The position numbers and the translations under genes are program-made. A stretch of DNA of 64,000 nucleotides from Parelaphostrongylus tenuis. Lineage: Eukaryota > Nematoda > Chromadorea > Rhabditida > Metastrongylidae. The notes under the pieces were generated by a model that worked only from the letters and a program-made list of their open reading frames with translations, searched no databases and was not told the origin of the DNA. Positions 49,701 to 60,856 of the stretch are shown here, in pieces (the first letter of the stretch is position 1; every line of letters begins with the position of its first letter). Location: contig JAHQIW010000180.1 of assembly GCA_019055375.1 (NCBI GenBank), forward strand, positions 158,609 through 222,608, written 5' to 3'.

Positions 49701-52700
49701 TGATTGTGAGATATTTATAGACTTGATCACAGTTGCAAGTCATCGTTTCGAAGATAGTTGAGAATGCATTTTACGTTGTCTAAATCAAAACATGTCTCTC
49801 CATTCCTACTATCACTAGGACTGACTAGTGGAGCATGTGGCTTTAATGAGGCGGGCGAGACCGCCGAAACGTACGTAGGTCCCTGACATAGCAAACCTCG
49901 AAAGGCCTCAGAACAGCCTTTCAAAATATATCGAAGTTAGTGAGAGCATTACGGAACTGCATATGGCTCACAATAAGAATCTGAATCTTTCATAAGCTCA
50001 CCGATTGTTAACGGCGCAGACGTGGAGCGGTGTGTTCCCGTTCACGTTCTCCGCGTCAACGATGGCACCGTAGAAAAGCAAATGTTCCACGTGCTTGGCC
50101 AAACCATTCTTGCAGGCCTGCAATCAAATTCATGAGTTTTCTTGGGAAATTTCAATAATAAAAAACAGCGGATGCTCAATTCACCATAGATCACGCAATG
50201 CCAAAGATTACGCCATTGCCAAGATTATTTGATACTTAAGAGCGTGTGTGGCCTAGTATCTAGAAGTTCGCACACAATACTCACTTAATTTTCCACTCTT
50301 ATTCGTCCTTGATGGACTGAACAAGGATTGCATTCCCTCACAGTCGTAAAATTGATACCACACTCAATAATATAGAGTGTTATGTAAAAACATTTGCTTC
50401 AGCCGGGATTTGCCCAGATCTCACTCTTTCCGTAAGCGCATGCTAACCGTTGCACACCGACGATTATTGGGGTGTTGTACTCAAATTATGGTTCGTGTAC
50501 GTAGATTGAATTGGTGGTCCGTACAGTGAGAAAACCATCAGATCACATGGACGAAGTGACACCTTTCCAGAAAGTACAAAACAAAGCATGAAGCGCTTGG
50601 CGTTAATCAAGCCCTGGAGAATCCGCCAAACATTCAATTTCGTAAGGCATCATAAAGATGACTGAGCGCACATCCGGTTTACACTGTGACCCGTACAGAG
50701 CTACTCCATGGACCAAGCAAATGATTGAACTTCCGAACAAGTGTGGCACTAACCAACGCATGATATGAAGTTTGGTCTGCATAGAGCGTCAAACTAAGCA
50801 ATAACCATGAATTGCGCACTGTAAGAGGTGTAATTATACCTTACATTGCCTTACACGATCTTATGATATCATGTCGTAGCTTTAAAATCTCCAAAAACCG
50901 GGATGTAATGGGTTGTACCATAATTTCTTCCGCATTACGACACTTTTGTCAAATCAGTTGTTATTTATTCAACAAAATCAGTTAATCAACAATAAAATCA
51001 CTATGAATGATATGCTACCATCTACAGGGTAAAGATGAGGTGTTCCTACCACAAGAATGAGAATGGCGATCAATGAAGTTGGTGAGATCCCTTTCGACCT
51101 GGTTGTAGTCTTTGAATTTGACTCTTGAAAATAGTGCTTGAGGACGCGGAAGAGATAATAATCCGATGGAACAATATCAGGGGTAGATCGTGGATGTGGT
51201 ATCGGGATTCCACTCAGATTCTCCAAATGTGGTGAGTCGACTAGTGTGAGGTCGAACGTTATTTCAAAGAAGGGGGTGATACTGAGCGTTGCGGACGCTT
51301 CTTCCGCACTGGTGCGGTCAACTTTCGGAGTTGTGCTCCATAGACGTTAGCTTTGGTTGCCTGCTTGTTATCGAAGAGCTCCCAAAACAGCATGCTCTTC
51401 CGATCTCAAAAAATCCTCAGTGTTCCGAGCATGGGACTTGGGCTTGGGTAACTGGAAATATATTGCCTGTTTGCTAACGCACTCATTGTGTTAATTTCAG
51501 AAGAGCCAAACTCGTGTCGAAAGTCAACTGTCTCAGATGTGGAAGTAACCGAAGAGAATTTTGGCTTCCACAACACATCGACACATTACTTGTGGCATAG
51601 TTGATATAGTGCTCAATTACTGTTTTTATGGAAAGCGGTTCACAAAATTGAAAAGTTTTAATTGATTTGAAACATTATGAATTTTCCGGTAGCCAGGAAT
51701 CACAGAATCAACGACTTTTCCGTAAAACTACTCAAAAAAAAAGTTGGAGAAGCAGCAGGCAATAAATCTTCTTTAGCAGTAAGTATTAAATCGCATCAAT
51801 TCGTCAGATACTGCCATTCTTACATTGTGATTGTCATTTTCTTGTCACCGTCAGCTTTAGCTAACTGATTACACGAATAAGTTTGAAGTTTTACGTTTGG
51901 CAGTGCCAATGATTCACTCATAGACAAACTCATATAGAACATAATGATACTAGAAAAGACGTGAAATGATGTATACATGAAACCTGTGCTATTATAAGAC
52001 TTCAGGGCAACCAGTGAATTGTGTTGCTGTTGTGCTTGAAGTGAACTGGTTCCTGGAGGCTAAAGGAAGTCGCTAAGAGGCTAGAGGGGAATTCCGGACC
52101 ATTTACTGACGATGACGATTACCCTTGTCATGTTTGTCGCACGTTGTTCGCACTGAGTCAAGCCGCATAGACGACAATTATCTTTTATGTGGCCAAAAAA
52201 CGCACGTGATGAGAAAAGTCCAACTACTTTATGAGTGAGTTGAGGTACTACTAAACATAATGCATCTTTCTTCAAAAATGGCTTGAAAAAAGATGTTCGT
52301 TCCGTGAGATCCGTTCTCTTCTGCTTTGATTACCAGCGTGACTTCAACGTAGAAAAGCTTATACAACTATTCACAGAAAATTGCTCTTTGAGAAATGCAT
52401 GCCGACATTTCTATTCTAGTCACTGAAGCTGTATTTCTTCTTCAGAGCTCTCTAAGAGTTCGACAACAAGCGATAACTGAGGTAAAAGAACTTGAAAGAG
52501 CAAGTTCTTGTGTTGTTAAGAGATAAATATTGGCTCTAAAATACCTACAAATAAATGGAAAAAACTAAAAATGATGATCGAACAAATATCTGGCTTTTAC
52601 AATGACTTACAGTGGATTGTTGATGTCACTAACTGTGTGCTGTTATCCTCTCAGACAAATCTGACACCAGTTTGCCGACGCCGCAGGTATGGAAAGCTCA

Positions 52701-55700
52701 GTGGACTTGGGATGCGAGAATCAAACAACTATCAATCATGTGTTCCTAGTAGAGTGCCGAACGCGATTTTCAAAATTGTACATAAGCTCTGATAATAGTC
52801 GATATCTCAAGCCAAAAGCGCTCAAATTAATGAAGTCTTGTTCACTCATAGAAAATAAAGCATTGCGAGCTGGTGGGGACTCTAAATATAGAGGATGAAA
52901 TGTGTGAGAAAACCAGTAACATGTTAACAAATACCACTTTACAGGTGTAATAAAGCAGCTTAGAAAATAATCGACTCAAGATACATTTTGAAATAAAGCC
53001 TTGACTGTGCAAAATAATTCCAGCCAATTAAATAAAAACTTTCTTAAAAATTCTTAGAAAGTTAGTCATTAATGAAAGCACAGATTCAACAAATTATTAT
53101 GGATTAATAAAGAAAGTTCATAGTGCTCAAGGTTTGCTATTGCGCCTAGATTAGAGAAAAATGGGTATGAGCCCAAGAGAAATAACGATGAAATTTCATA
53201 TTTAATCCTAGATAGTTCGGGAGAGTCTGGATGGTAGACAGGACTGGTGCGCGAAGCGCTTGTGTGTGTTTGGACTGTGTAGTCCGTGGAGAGAAGCGCC
53301 AACGAAGTACGAATGTCTCTCGAATAGGCGGACCTCAACCACGAGACAAGATGTCGCTCGAAAAGCAAAAGATCTCAAAGACCTGTTAGGGGCACCCGGA
53401 ATTTTTCTTATGTACGAGTATTCTAACTAACCAGAAGGCAAAACCACTCAAATTGTTGTTATCCGAGATCAGATTCATACTGAATCACGATTAATTCAGT
53501 AGATCCGATCCCGACCCCATTTCTACATCAGTATAGATGTTTTTGTTTCTGTTACCCGGTTTCGCTGGATAATAGGACATAAGAGTCTCAAATAATTTCA
53601 ACTCGCCTGATGAATTTCATGATTTCCGTGCATGTCTGTCACGCCTAAATCTGCTGCTTCTCTCAGCAGCATCTCAGCTACCTGAAAAAGTTGCATGGCA
53701 AGCCTTTTTTTGCAAAAAAGCGAAAGAAGTAGAAAGCTGGAATTCTGTCGGAAAACGGTAGTTGGCCCGCTGAGGAACGAATCTAATATATTTTGTGGCA
53801 ACAATTGGTAGATGTAAAGAATAAAGTTACGAAATGCTGGAGCAGGAAACGACAACAATATGTGAAAAAACTCTAAGCAAAGCGATATGATTGAAAGTGT
53901 AGAGAGAAGCCTTGAAAATTCTGCGAGCGCTAATAAAACAGATTTCAAAAGTTGACATTTAGTTATAGCCGGAAAATTTTCTCTTTGAAAGCTCCAATCA
54001 CTCACGACTCGACCATTTCGGGACTTGTTGTCTTTAAGTGAGAATCATGACACCTGGCAATCAAAACCTACCTGATCGTTGGAGTCGGTGGTGAGCATGT
54101 TGTAATAGAGTGGGGTAAGTCCAATAGGATCGCGATAATTTGGCGATGCTCCCAACTCCAGTAGGGTCTTCACGTTATCGTAAGACGAAAGAAATGCCGC
54201 TTTGTGCATCGCCGTCTGAAACGAACTAGTCGAGCAATACAAAATTTGTATCGTTAGATAAATTTTTCGGCAATTAGCAGGAAAACTTCTCGCATAGTCG
54301 ATACACTGATATGCCTTTTGCTAGTCGCACTTGAGTACGAGCTACTACGGATATAATGATTTTGCTTCAAAATAACGTTCCATGAAATTATATGAATTCA
54401 TCATTTCAAGGTTTGAGCCAAAGGAAAAGTTAGCGCAGTGCTAAGTGATGCAGGTCGTCGCAAAAGAGGAGACAGCTTCATATTGTGACACCGACGTTCT
54501 CTTGCTACCATGTGAGGACACCTTAGCTAGGATATCTTTAAAACTGCAAGAAGATTCGTCTTGACGAACATTCTACGACATTTGTGAGAAAGACGAAATC
54601 CTCAAACACCAGTCTAAACAATACACGAAGTGTTCAAAGGCGATGATTGCGAGGAAACGAAGCCAATACAAGAAGTGCTGTGATCGGCACAGTGAATGTG
54701 GAGACGGTTAATGCAAATGTAAATGCAAAGAAGTATCATGAGCTCAAAGAAAGTATACCTAAAGATCGATTAAGAACTAAAATCAGAGAACTATGAAATT
54801 GCTATTAAATCCCGGAAAGCCAGCAAATTATTTCATCAAACAATCCAAGGGTTCAAAATCAGTTTAAAAATGGTCCATTATATAAAGCCTGATGCACTTT
54901 ATGCATGAAATGACTCGTCTTAGAGGTTTGAGTGGTATCAAGATATCAGCTTCAGGAGGGAGTTGAAACCGCGTTTACCTCTTTCCAGGGGCTAGTGCTA
55001 CCGCACACCACCACTGCAGTGAAATAACTTTGCTGTGATTCCACAGTTGAAAAATGTAAAATTCTATGCAGTGCACAGGCATCGCTCTTCTTCATGAATC
55101 AGCGTAAGACCAACGTAATGTTTGAAAAAGTGGGTACAATACCGGTTGTCGGAGCCATCAATGGCTTCCATACATTCCTACAAAAGGAAGGAAATAGAAA
55201 AAAGTGTCAGCTAAAGGAAAATGGAGCTTCTCTGAAGCAAATGAGTCAGATACTGAAATTTTATAAGAATGAACGACTTCCATTCTTCATAATTTCTGCT
55301 TTGAACAAGTTCCTGCTGATAAATCGCATGGAATTCCACATCAGAGCAGTGTAGGAGACAGTGAAATACCAAATTATACTTTGAAAAGAAGTATAGGTTT
55401 GGTAATTACGAAAAAAATTGGCAGGGAAAAATGAGTACGTCTATTGTACGACTACAATCGGCTGCCAAATGCCGGTGAGAATACCTCAATCCGCCACAAT
55501 GAAGTGAGATATCCTCACTAGTCCTTTATGTTGGCGCCCGGACAGTAGATAATTGCCGGCTTGTTGCGAAAGCCGTCAAACTGGTATAATATACGTCATG
55601 AAAGAATAGGAATATACGCGACAAATTCAGTCGCATGAGGCATTTCCATGAAAAAATTTTTCAACATAGGCCAATGTCCGTCGCCTAACCCTAACTTGTC

Positions 55701-58700
55701 CGTACAACGTCTCCAATCACCTTTTCGCCGACCATTTATTGTAGAAACGACTTCCGACATCGCAGCAGACATTGATGTCAAGTGGTGTTTTTGGCCGCAT
55801 CTTCAGATCCGCTACACGCTGCAAGTGTCCCTATTCCGAGCATCTTATTGCCCAAGAATCCCAATGGAATGTCGGCGATCAAAACGCCGGGTGAGAAATA
55901 GACCGTACAATTGTAGTGAAGAATAGCGAACTAAGTTAGCTAGCTTTGGGAAATAAGCGAAGTTCTTTTGAGAGAAACTGTGGTGAAACGAATTCCAGTT
56001 TTGGGCCATATTACTTCAAAGTGCTCCTTCTAATGTTTCTATGAGAGCTGTCTTCCTCCAGCGTTGCCTCTTTTTTTGTTGGAACCAACTTTTTGAACAT
56101 TTATTTTGAAAGAAGAAACAAATAATTTGCAAAATCAACTCTTAAGAATTGAATTTGTGGGGATGGTTCTGCATACACGATCTCGACAAACAAATAGACC
56201 AAAGATACGAGTCGTTTTCCTCGAGAGCGGTCTTCTTTCGAGGCACGCTAACAGTGCATTTTTCCATCACTTTTTTAATTCGCATTTGGAAGCACTACTA
56301 CTTCGTAAACTAAGCGATGAAAACACTTATAAATCGACATAACCCACATTCTAAAGTCTAAACGCGTCTCACTACAGCTCATACTCACTGTCAAGTGCAA
56401 AGCACATGACAATTTATGATGAAAACTTTCCCAGTGATATTTTCTCTAATAAATCGAAATATATCTAGCCATAGTAGAAAAGTGATAAACCTGTCCTTCA
56501 GAGTTCCTATAATCAATATGGGCTCCTCCACCAACGAGAGCGATCAGTACAGCGCGATTAGACGGGATTCCAGCCGCCAGGGTCAGTGGTGTCTCACCCT
56601 AAAAACGAAACATTCGATTTACAGCACGGATGCACCGTAATCGCTAACAAATAATACAAGCGTCCTTCAGTCACTCAAGTACGTTCATTCACGAAATACA
56701 CGGTACAGTACTATTCAGAAGTGTATTTCGCTTATCATGGATCTATCGTTTCAAGGAAATTTCTTATTTGAAACCATACTGAGATTTGGTTTCCTAGTAA
56801 AGACACAACTTTCAGTTCCATTTCTCACACGAAAATCACTACATTCAACAGCGAAGTCGTAGTCAATTTTGTTATTCCTCGACGTCGGTTTTTTACTGAG
56901 GACTGTTAATTTCTAACTCTTCAAGTATTTTACTTTTAAAGACACGCTTTACTTTACGTATAAAAAGGAAGAGTATCAATTTAAAGAGATGTTGGATGAG
57001 ATCTTTCTCAGGTAATAGTAGCTTAGAGATTTAAATTTGACTCATAAAAAATTGGTTGAAACGTTCTCTCCATATCAAATAGTGTCGCTTAATCACCAGA
57101 AAACCTTCACACAGCGTTAGAATTGCAATAACCGTAGTGACCGCTGAAACCTGCTTATGTTATAATAACTTTGATCCATCTAACAGATCCTGCACGTCTA
57201 CATCGAGATGAAAACGACCTCTAGTGATAAAATCTTTTTAATCCCTCTCTGACCTGTGCGTCATGAAAATTTGCGTCCAGTCCCTGTGCGCAAAGTTTTT
57301 CCACTTTTTCGGCGTTCTTCGACTGCACGTGGTCCATGAACTTCTTCAGCGTCGACTGTAACTAGTTAAGATTAGCTCTCAATAAATGATAAGAGAATGA
57401 CCCTTTAAGGTACTTGGTTGCTTGCCTTTTGAAACTTTCTTACACGAATGTTACTGGAAAGTACAAGGTAAATGCGTTAGAAGAGAAGTTTACAGATAGT
57501 TTAGTTTGCATCAAAGGAATCTAAAACGGATATTATCGAAAGTCTTTGAAGTAGTTCGCCTGTTGGCTTTTCTTCGTTCCTTCCTCTTGCCGTTGTACCG
57601 TCTTTTTACAATAGTTCATATAAAGAAATAAAATTTTCAGTGCACGAAAGTGCAGTTGTAAATGTCTTTGTTGTTGGTTTCACTTAAGGTTCGCCTCTGA
57701 CTACAGTCGCTTCTGACTACAAAACTAGCTAGTTGAAAAAAGCCCAAACCAAACCAGTTTGCTATCTGGAGGGCATTATTTTCCTATATGATCTCCTTGA
57801 TTGTGTTATCGGCCCCATTGTATGGAAATTAACTTGGTTCTGTAGAAGAGTGAATTTTTGATATCATTGCTATTCAGAACAGTGCTCGCTATCACCACAT
57901 CTTTTTTATTTTTTTTTCGAAATCACTGGTCATCCTTTCCCTCTGAGCACCGAAGAGGATCACCGTTGAACGGTAAGTTCCAGATGAATAATTAATCAAG
58001 CCTCTGAAGACGGCGGTTGGTCGATACCGTAATGAGATTGGCAAGTGGAGCACAAGTTTCGTTATTTAAATTTTTTGTCTTCAGAAGAGCTCAGATTGTT
58101 TTGTGTTGCTATGATACTCCATAACTTTCTCTACTGCTCATATGCCTTTAGAGCACATATGTCTTATACTTGCGAAAAAAACTCCAGGGGAGGTATGTAA
58201 TCTTCTCTTCTCCTTCAGAACCCTATGTAGAAACGTTTTCAAGGGCTAAAAACAACGATTTAGATGGTTCGAGATTGAGGTATAGAATGACTACTGAAGA
58301 AAGACCTTCTAGAAAGCATATAAGTTACTGAAATCGCCGAGATTTAGCTTTCAATTAGTTACCAAAAGTTCAAGAAAAAAACTTTTCCAGCGACAAAGGT
58401 CTTCAAAAATTCGCGTCTCATTTTGCATACATCCCGTCCCAATGTGTAAATTAAGTCTGAGATAATCACTCTGAGAAAACAGTTGCTCCAAAGGGCATCG
58501 TTGTTTTGAGATCAGTACGAATTCCTCATTGTTTCCTTATCTATTTATCTCTTAGATAGCACTTATTATATTCATCACTTATAAAAGAGGACACATGTCT
58601 ACAACCAGTTGCCAAATTATAGATTTACTTTGCAGTCCGCAACAGTCGTGCGGCTTCTACCTCCTAGATGTGCTACATTCGAAGTTCTTTATCAAAGAGC

Positions 58701-60466
58701 TTCCAAAAGCAAGCAACGAAGAATTGCTGAAGCGAAAAAAGAGATGAAGGAAATCATAGGATTGGTTGATGTTATCACGGAAGAAGCCCATGGATATGTG
58801 AGATGCTTTTTCATTGGATAGATCACTCGAATGGATCGACGAGCTCATGGTTGCTCAGAATTTTGGCTGCAGATCGTACTAGCTGAGCTGCCGCACACTT
58901 ATTGCATAACAGCTCCTTTCAAAACACCATTGTAGACAGTTTATGAAAATTCAGATGGAGGGCTGGCCGAAGATTTTGGTTATCAATATTATACTCGTTA
59001 AAACTCACTTTGCTATGAATACTTTTCAAATGCTTCTCGTCAAGATTCAGCATTTTGTATACCCGCTTTTTGTACTTGAGCTGAAATAATGTGGATTAAA
59101 AGGCGTGAATAAATGGAGGAACGTTTGTTCTTTTTGATCGCTTCATTTGGAAGCACGATTATTCATTAACTCTGTTTGTTGAGGTTTTATTTCTAGTGAA
59201 AGTGTAGACGATTAGCCCCGCTAGGAATAGTTCGAGCTTTGTCGTATGGATCGTGCTTCCCAAGGCATCTAAGCTTGTTTGTCTCCGCTCACAAAAGCGT
59301 ACAAACAGCACATTAGGCGGGACGGAACGTTAACATGGTTGGTGAGCTGACCGTTCGTTACGCCGTGAGAAGCAGTCAGATACGAAACGATGGGGAAAAT
59401 CTGATCGAGACAGGATAACACAAGAGCGTGAAGGCGAATGAATAGATGGAAGAGGTGATGGTAGAACAAACGAGTAAAAAACAGTGAGCGACATGCTTGA
59501 CAGCCGGATAAAGAAGAACCTTCTTTAAGCATGAGTTTATGGACTCCACATATAAATCAAAAAGCCTTCGTCTCAATATACAAACGGTTCTTCAATGTGA
59601 GATAGCAGTGTGAAAGAAGAAGAGAGGAAAAGAACCATTGATGTAGAAGATCATCGACATCTTAGAAAACAAATAATCTATCCAGGAGGCAAAAGTCACA
59701 AAAACTACCTCTAAGTACGCCACGCAGTCATGGAAAGGATAATCGCGAACAACTCGGTCTTCTAGCAGGAATTTTCCAGCTCGCCCATCGCAAGGCGGAA
59801 GGAAAAGCCCATAGTTGAATGCTTGAGGCAAAGGCTGAAAATACGTGACTAATAAAGTATTCGAATCACTTATCGCAGCAAAAGCTTAGGACTTTGTCCC
59901 TATCGTAACTCAAACAACAAGTTGTAATAAACACATGATTTGTTGGACAAAACTTCATTCATTGATTGAATCGGTAAATCAAACTTAAAGTGATTCATGA
60001 ATTGAAAGTTGATTTATAGGCGTTACAGAACAAGTAGAACATGTTGTTATTTCAGCATGAAAAATTGAGAAAATAATGTCCAGCTTGTCAAAAACGAGAG
60101 AATTTTTTGTACCTGCGATAGTGTGGCGAGAAGTTTTCGCTTCACATCCCACACGAAGTCGTCGAGACCGACAGTGAGACATTTCTGAAAGCAAATCCTC
60201 ACCACAAACACAGATTATCATGCATGACTTTTATATGCACATAAGACGAGGCGTACGATGAAGCCACCCGATAACTACATTCCTCAGCTTCTAATCAAAA
60301 GCTACTAAGGGAGCGCAACCACACTATATGACGGCGTTAAAGAAATGGAACAAACACATATCATATAATTGGGCCAATGGTGTTCTGTAGATGAAAAATG
60401 GCTCACCCGAACTTGAATTTCGGGCACAAAAATCTGTATATTTATTGTCTCCTCTTCTTCATCCAT
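34855..60466 (-). CDS. shn-1: Shank scaffold protein (nematode SHN-1 type)
   Basis: The exons join into one frame of about 1,039 residues: 60,466-60,407; 60,184-60,113; 59,834-59,709; 59,080-59,009; 57,355-57,254; 56,598-56,491; 54,215-54,072; 53,681-53,607; 50,117-50,002; 49,259-49,114; 48,993-48,818; 48,598-48,421; 48,354-48,247; 47,063-46,963; 46,815-46,752; 46,228-46,133; 45,711-45,536; 45,415-45,302; 45,109-44,904; 44,846-44,722; 44,463-44,315; 44,145-44,000; 43,678-43,594; 37,794-37,659; 36,948-36,868; 35,012-34,855. Domains: SPN/ubiquitin-like 1-110, ankyrin repeats 111-340, PDZ 439-533, proline-rich linkers 720-805, SAM 970-1035. No SH3 is seen, as in nematode Shank. Shank proteins are cortical and postsynaptic scaffolds whose PDZ binds C-terminal ligands and whose SAM polymerises. 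The ATG has an in-frame stop 15 bases upstream. Least certain are the 48,818 and 43,594 donors and the 45,109 acceptor. Confidence 0.93.
37800..42590. other. shn-1: Shank intronic sequence with repeats and weak coding-like patches
   Basis: Mostly structureless. It holds the dispersed repeat at 39,720-40,020 and a C-rich tract near 39,205-39,232. Minus-strand patches near 42,128-42,040 (ESRSTPAQIRRHDIFWRSFF after a TTGCTCCAG acceptor) and near 41,730-41,640 (NEQRRCFRIAFHNVPFDLS) look mildly coding, but I could not link them to a gene. Confidence 0.4.
39720..40020 (+). repeat. Dispersed repeat, second copy
   Basis: Begins GGACAAAGCGTTTGGCGTTG, continues with TTTCTGAAGAACAC, and ends with CACCTCTGATCGCTATGCCAC, the same order and spacing as 1,690-2,030. 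Inside a Shank intron. Confidence 0.55.
42598..43200 (-). CDS. Unassigned 200-codon open frame in a Shank intron
   Basis: After a TGTAG acceptor-like site at 43,201 the minus strand stays open for 200 codons to TAA at 42,598. It has helical, charged composition: RKKAREHRFLSSDEAFQREL, VIIRKLSYLVNALHDRFLKE, later FLASSRAAEWEQERLPRSRS. A strong internal acceptor (TTATTTTTCAG at 42,904) and a GTAAGA donor at about 42,944 suggest the frame may be two exons with a 39-base intron. With a GTTAGA donor at 42,774 it leaves phase 0, so it could be an optional Shank exon set, since exons 23 and 24 meet in phase 0. It could equally be a nested gene or transposon debris. I recognise no family. Confidence 0.4.
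   Translation of the reverse strand, partial: AQLEKQSIVLFRKKAREHRFLSSDEAFQRELVIIRKLSYLVNALHDRFLKESLIMLQREESICVSHAHIFRHEKVLSLNCWQSFDSVRFTDSNAVLIFQKDRFCVVQQRKSDSLTNASISFLASSRAAEWEQERLPRSRSMAVRQIACEMRFLLFDQEIILRFGKKPLYDSDTKRFFSTRSDRLRASSKVMVALSSRCKT
43594..46228 (-). CDS. shn-1: shn-1 exons 16-23: proline-rich central region
   Basis: Exons 16-18 encode IFVMPPVPPARHPSTTASLR, ETEQYYAPGQLRSAYGETR and KKYNSVSDMKRRKQRTAPSP. Exon 19 contains FRPKTPPPPPPALSPP, exon 21 a run of nine prolines followed by SVEAIRSVALKKRE, and exon 22 DFHADLKNALAKRRSKVAL; these last two resemble WH2-type actin-binding helices. Exon 23 (HFGSLSLRESVRENVQPKD) follows a strong TTTTTGTCTCAG acceptor and fits the phase left by exon 22. 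Its GTAGGC donor at 43,574 is stronger than the 43,594 one used here, but leaves phase 2. Confidence 0.8.
46752..48993 (-). CDS. shn-1: shn-1 exons 11-15: linker and PDZ domain
   Basis: Exon 11 is Ser/Arg-rich (VPYRGTPQYSTRRRLS). No SH3 is present. Exons 12-15 form the PDZ domain: ILVIPRGPKGFGFILRGAK with the GFGF carboxylate-binding loop, ALQFFEGVDMSGMAMRAGLR, and GDYLLEIDGIDVRSASHEQV. The intron between 48,247 and 47,063 starts with GC. The donor of exon 11 is a choice (CTT/GTAAAA gives the needed phase 0). Confidence 0.92.
49114..57355 (-). CDS. shn-1: shn-1 exons 5-10: ankyrin repeats
   Basis: Six exons each carry about one ankyrin unit. Clear consensus pieces are GETPLTLAAGIPSNRAVLIA (exon 6), TAMHKAAFLSSYDNVKTLLE (exon 7), GNTPLHVCAVNN (exon 9) and GQTALHVAHIVGTTAVAEII (exon 10). 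Exon 8 ends with GC instead of GT. Introns here contain a SINE, a mariner remnant and a dispersed repeat. Confidence 0.93.
50360..50465 (-). repeat. tRNA-derived SINE copy in a Shank intron
   Basis: Reverse complement reads CAACGGTTAGCATGCGC, TTACGGAAAGAGTGAGAT, a damaged B box GGCAAATCCCGGCTGAAGC, then ACATAACACTCTATATTATTG. Confidence 0.8.
50578..50700 (+). repeat. Dispersed repeat, partial third copy
   Basis: ACAAAGCATGAAGCGCTTGGCGTTAATCA-type start (key words AAGCGCTTGGCGTTAATCA) followed by CCGCCAAACATTC, matching the first third of the copies at 1,690 and 39,720. Confidence 0.5.
50978..51340 (-). mobile_element. mariner transposase remnant in a Shank intron
   Basis: Minus-strand frame 51,226-50,978 reads IPHPRSTPDIVPSDYYLFRV and continues LKHYFQESNSK, the mariner C-terminal block with the third catalytic Asp. 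The upstream part is missing. The plus-side flank (GACGTTAGC...TTGCCTGCTTGTTATCG near 51,340-51,375) matches that of the remnant near 9,100. Confidence 0.85.
51400..53600. other. shn-1: Shank intron 8, remaining part
   Basis: No exon or recognisable element between the mariner remnant and exon 8. ORFs here are short and without features. Confidence 0.5.
54945..55015 (-). repeat. Decayed tRNA-derived SINE copy
   Basis: Reverse complement carries GTAGCACTAGCCCCTGGAAAG and GGTTTCAACTCCC, in the order of the family's A- and B-box regions. Strongly diverged. Confidence 0.5.
55590..55935. other. GC-richer patch open on both strands, Shank intron 6
   Basis: Plus frame 55,648-55,926 and minus frame 55,781-55,596 (GRRKGDWRRCTDKLGLGDGH) are both open in an AT-rich intron. 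It has no Shank-like sequence or fitting splice sites. It may be a fragment of a mobile-element gene. Confidence 0.3.
57360..59000. other. shn-1: Shank intron 4, nothing recognised
   Basis: About 1.6 kb without recognisable exon or repeat; contains a short ORF at 58,609-58,821 plus with charged composition but no features. Confidence 0.5.
59009..60466 (-). CDS. shn-1: shn-1 exons 1-4: SPN / N-terminal domain
   Basis: Exon 1 starts MDEEEETINIQIFVPEIQVR and has an AG six bases before the ATG (a possible trans-splice acceptor). Exon 2 reads KCLTVGLDDFVWDVKRKLL, exon 3 PLPQAFNYGLFLPPCDGRAG and on to DYPFHDCVAYLE, exon 4 LKYKKRVYKMLNLDEKHLK. All junctions are phase 0. This is the Shank N-terminal domain with a Ras-association/ubiquitin-like fold that packs on the ankyrin repeats. 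Confidence 0.93.
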
Positions 60467-60757
60467 AACTCTATTCGTTTAGGATGTGCGTAGCATCACA
60501 GAGGTTATTTAGCGACTGCAAATTCACGGCTAACGACTTGTACTACTGCTATCTTAGCCTGAAAGTAGGTGAAGATTTAGGACCAAGGTCAAGAATTCGT
60601 GAATAACAAGCACAGATACGGCGGCAGGTTTGAGAGCATTCACAGATAGACTAGTATAGCTTTCAACGAGCAATGTGGCGTACGGTAATCCGGTAAAAAA
60701 CAGGATAAACACACTTTTTTCCTTCAATTTGCAACGAAAATAGCATCGAACATTACG

Positions 60758-60856
60758 AACACACACACACACACACACATGAATACACACAAACACACAC
60801 ACACACGCACGCATGCACATACATACATACACACACACATACATAGATACACACAG
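60758..60856. repeat. CA/CATA microsatellite
   Basis: Runs of CA and CATA units about 300-390 bases upstream of the Shank start codon. The minus ORFs rich in C and V across it come from the repeat. Confidence 0.95.
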
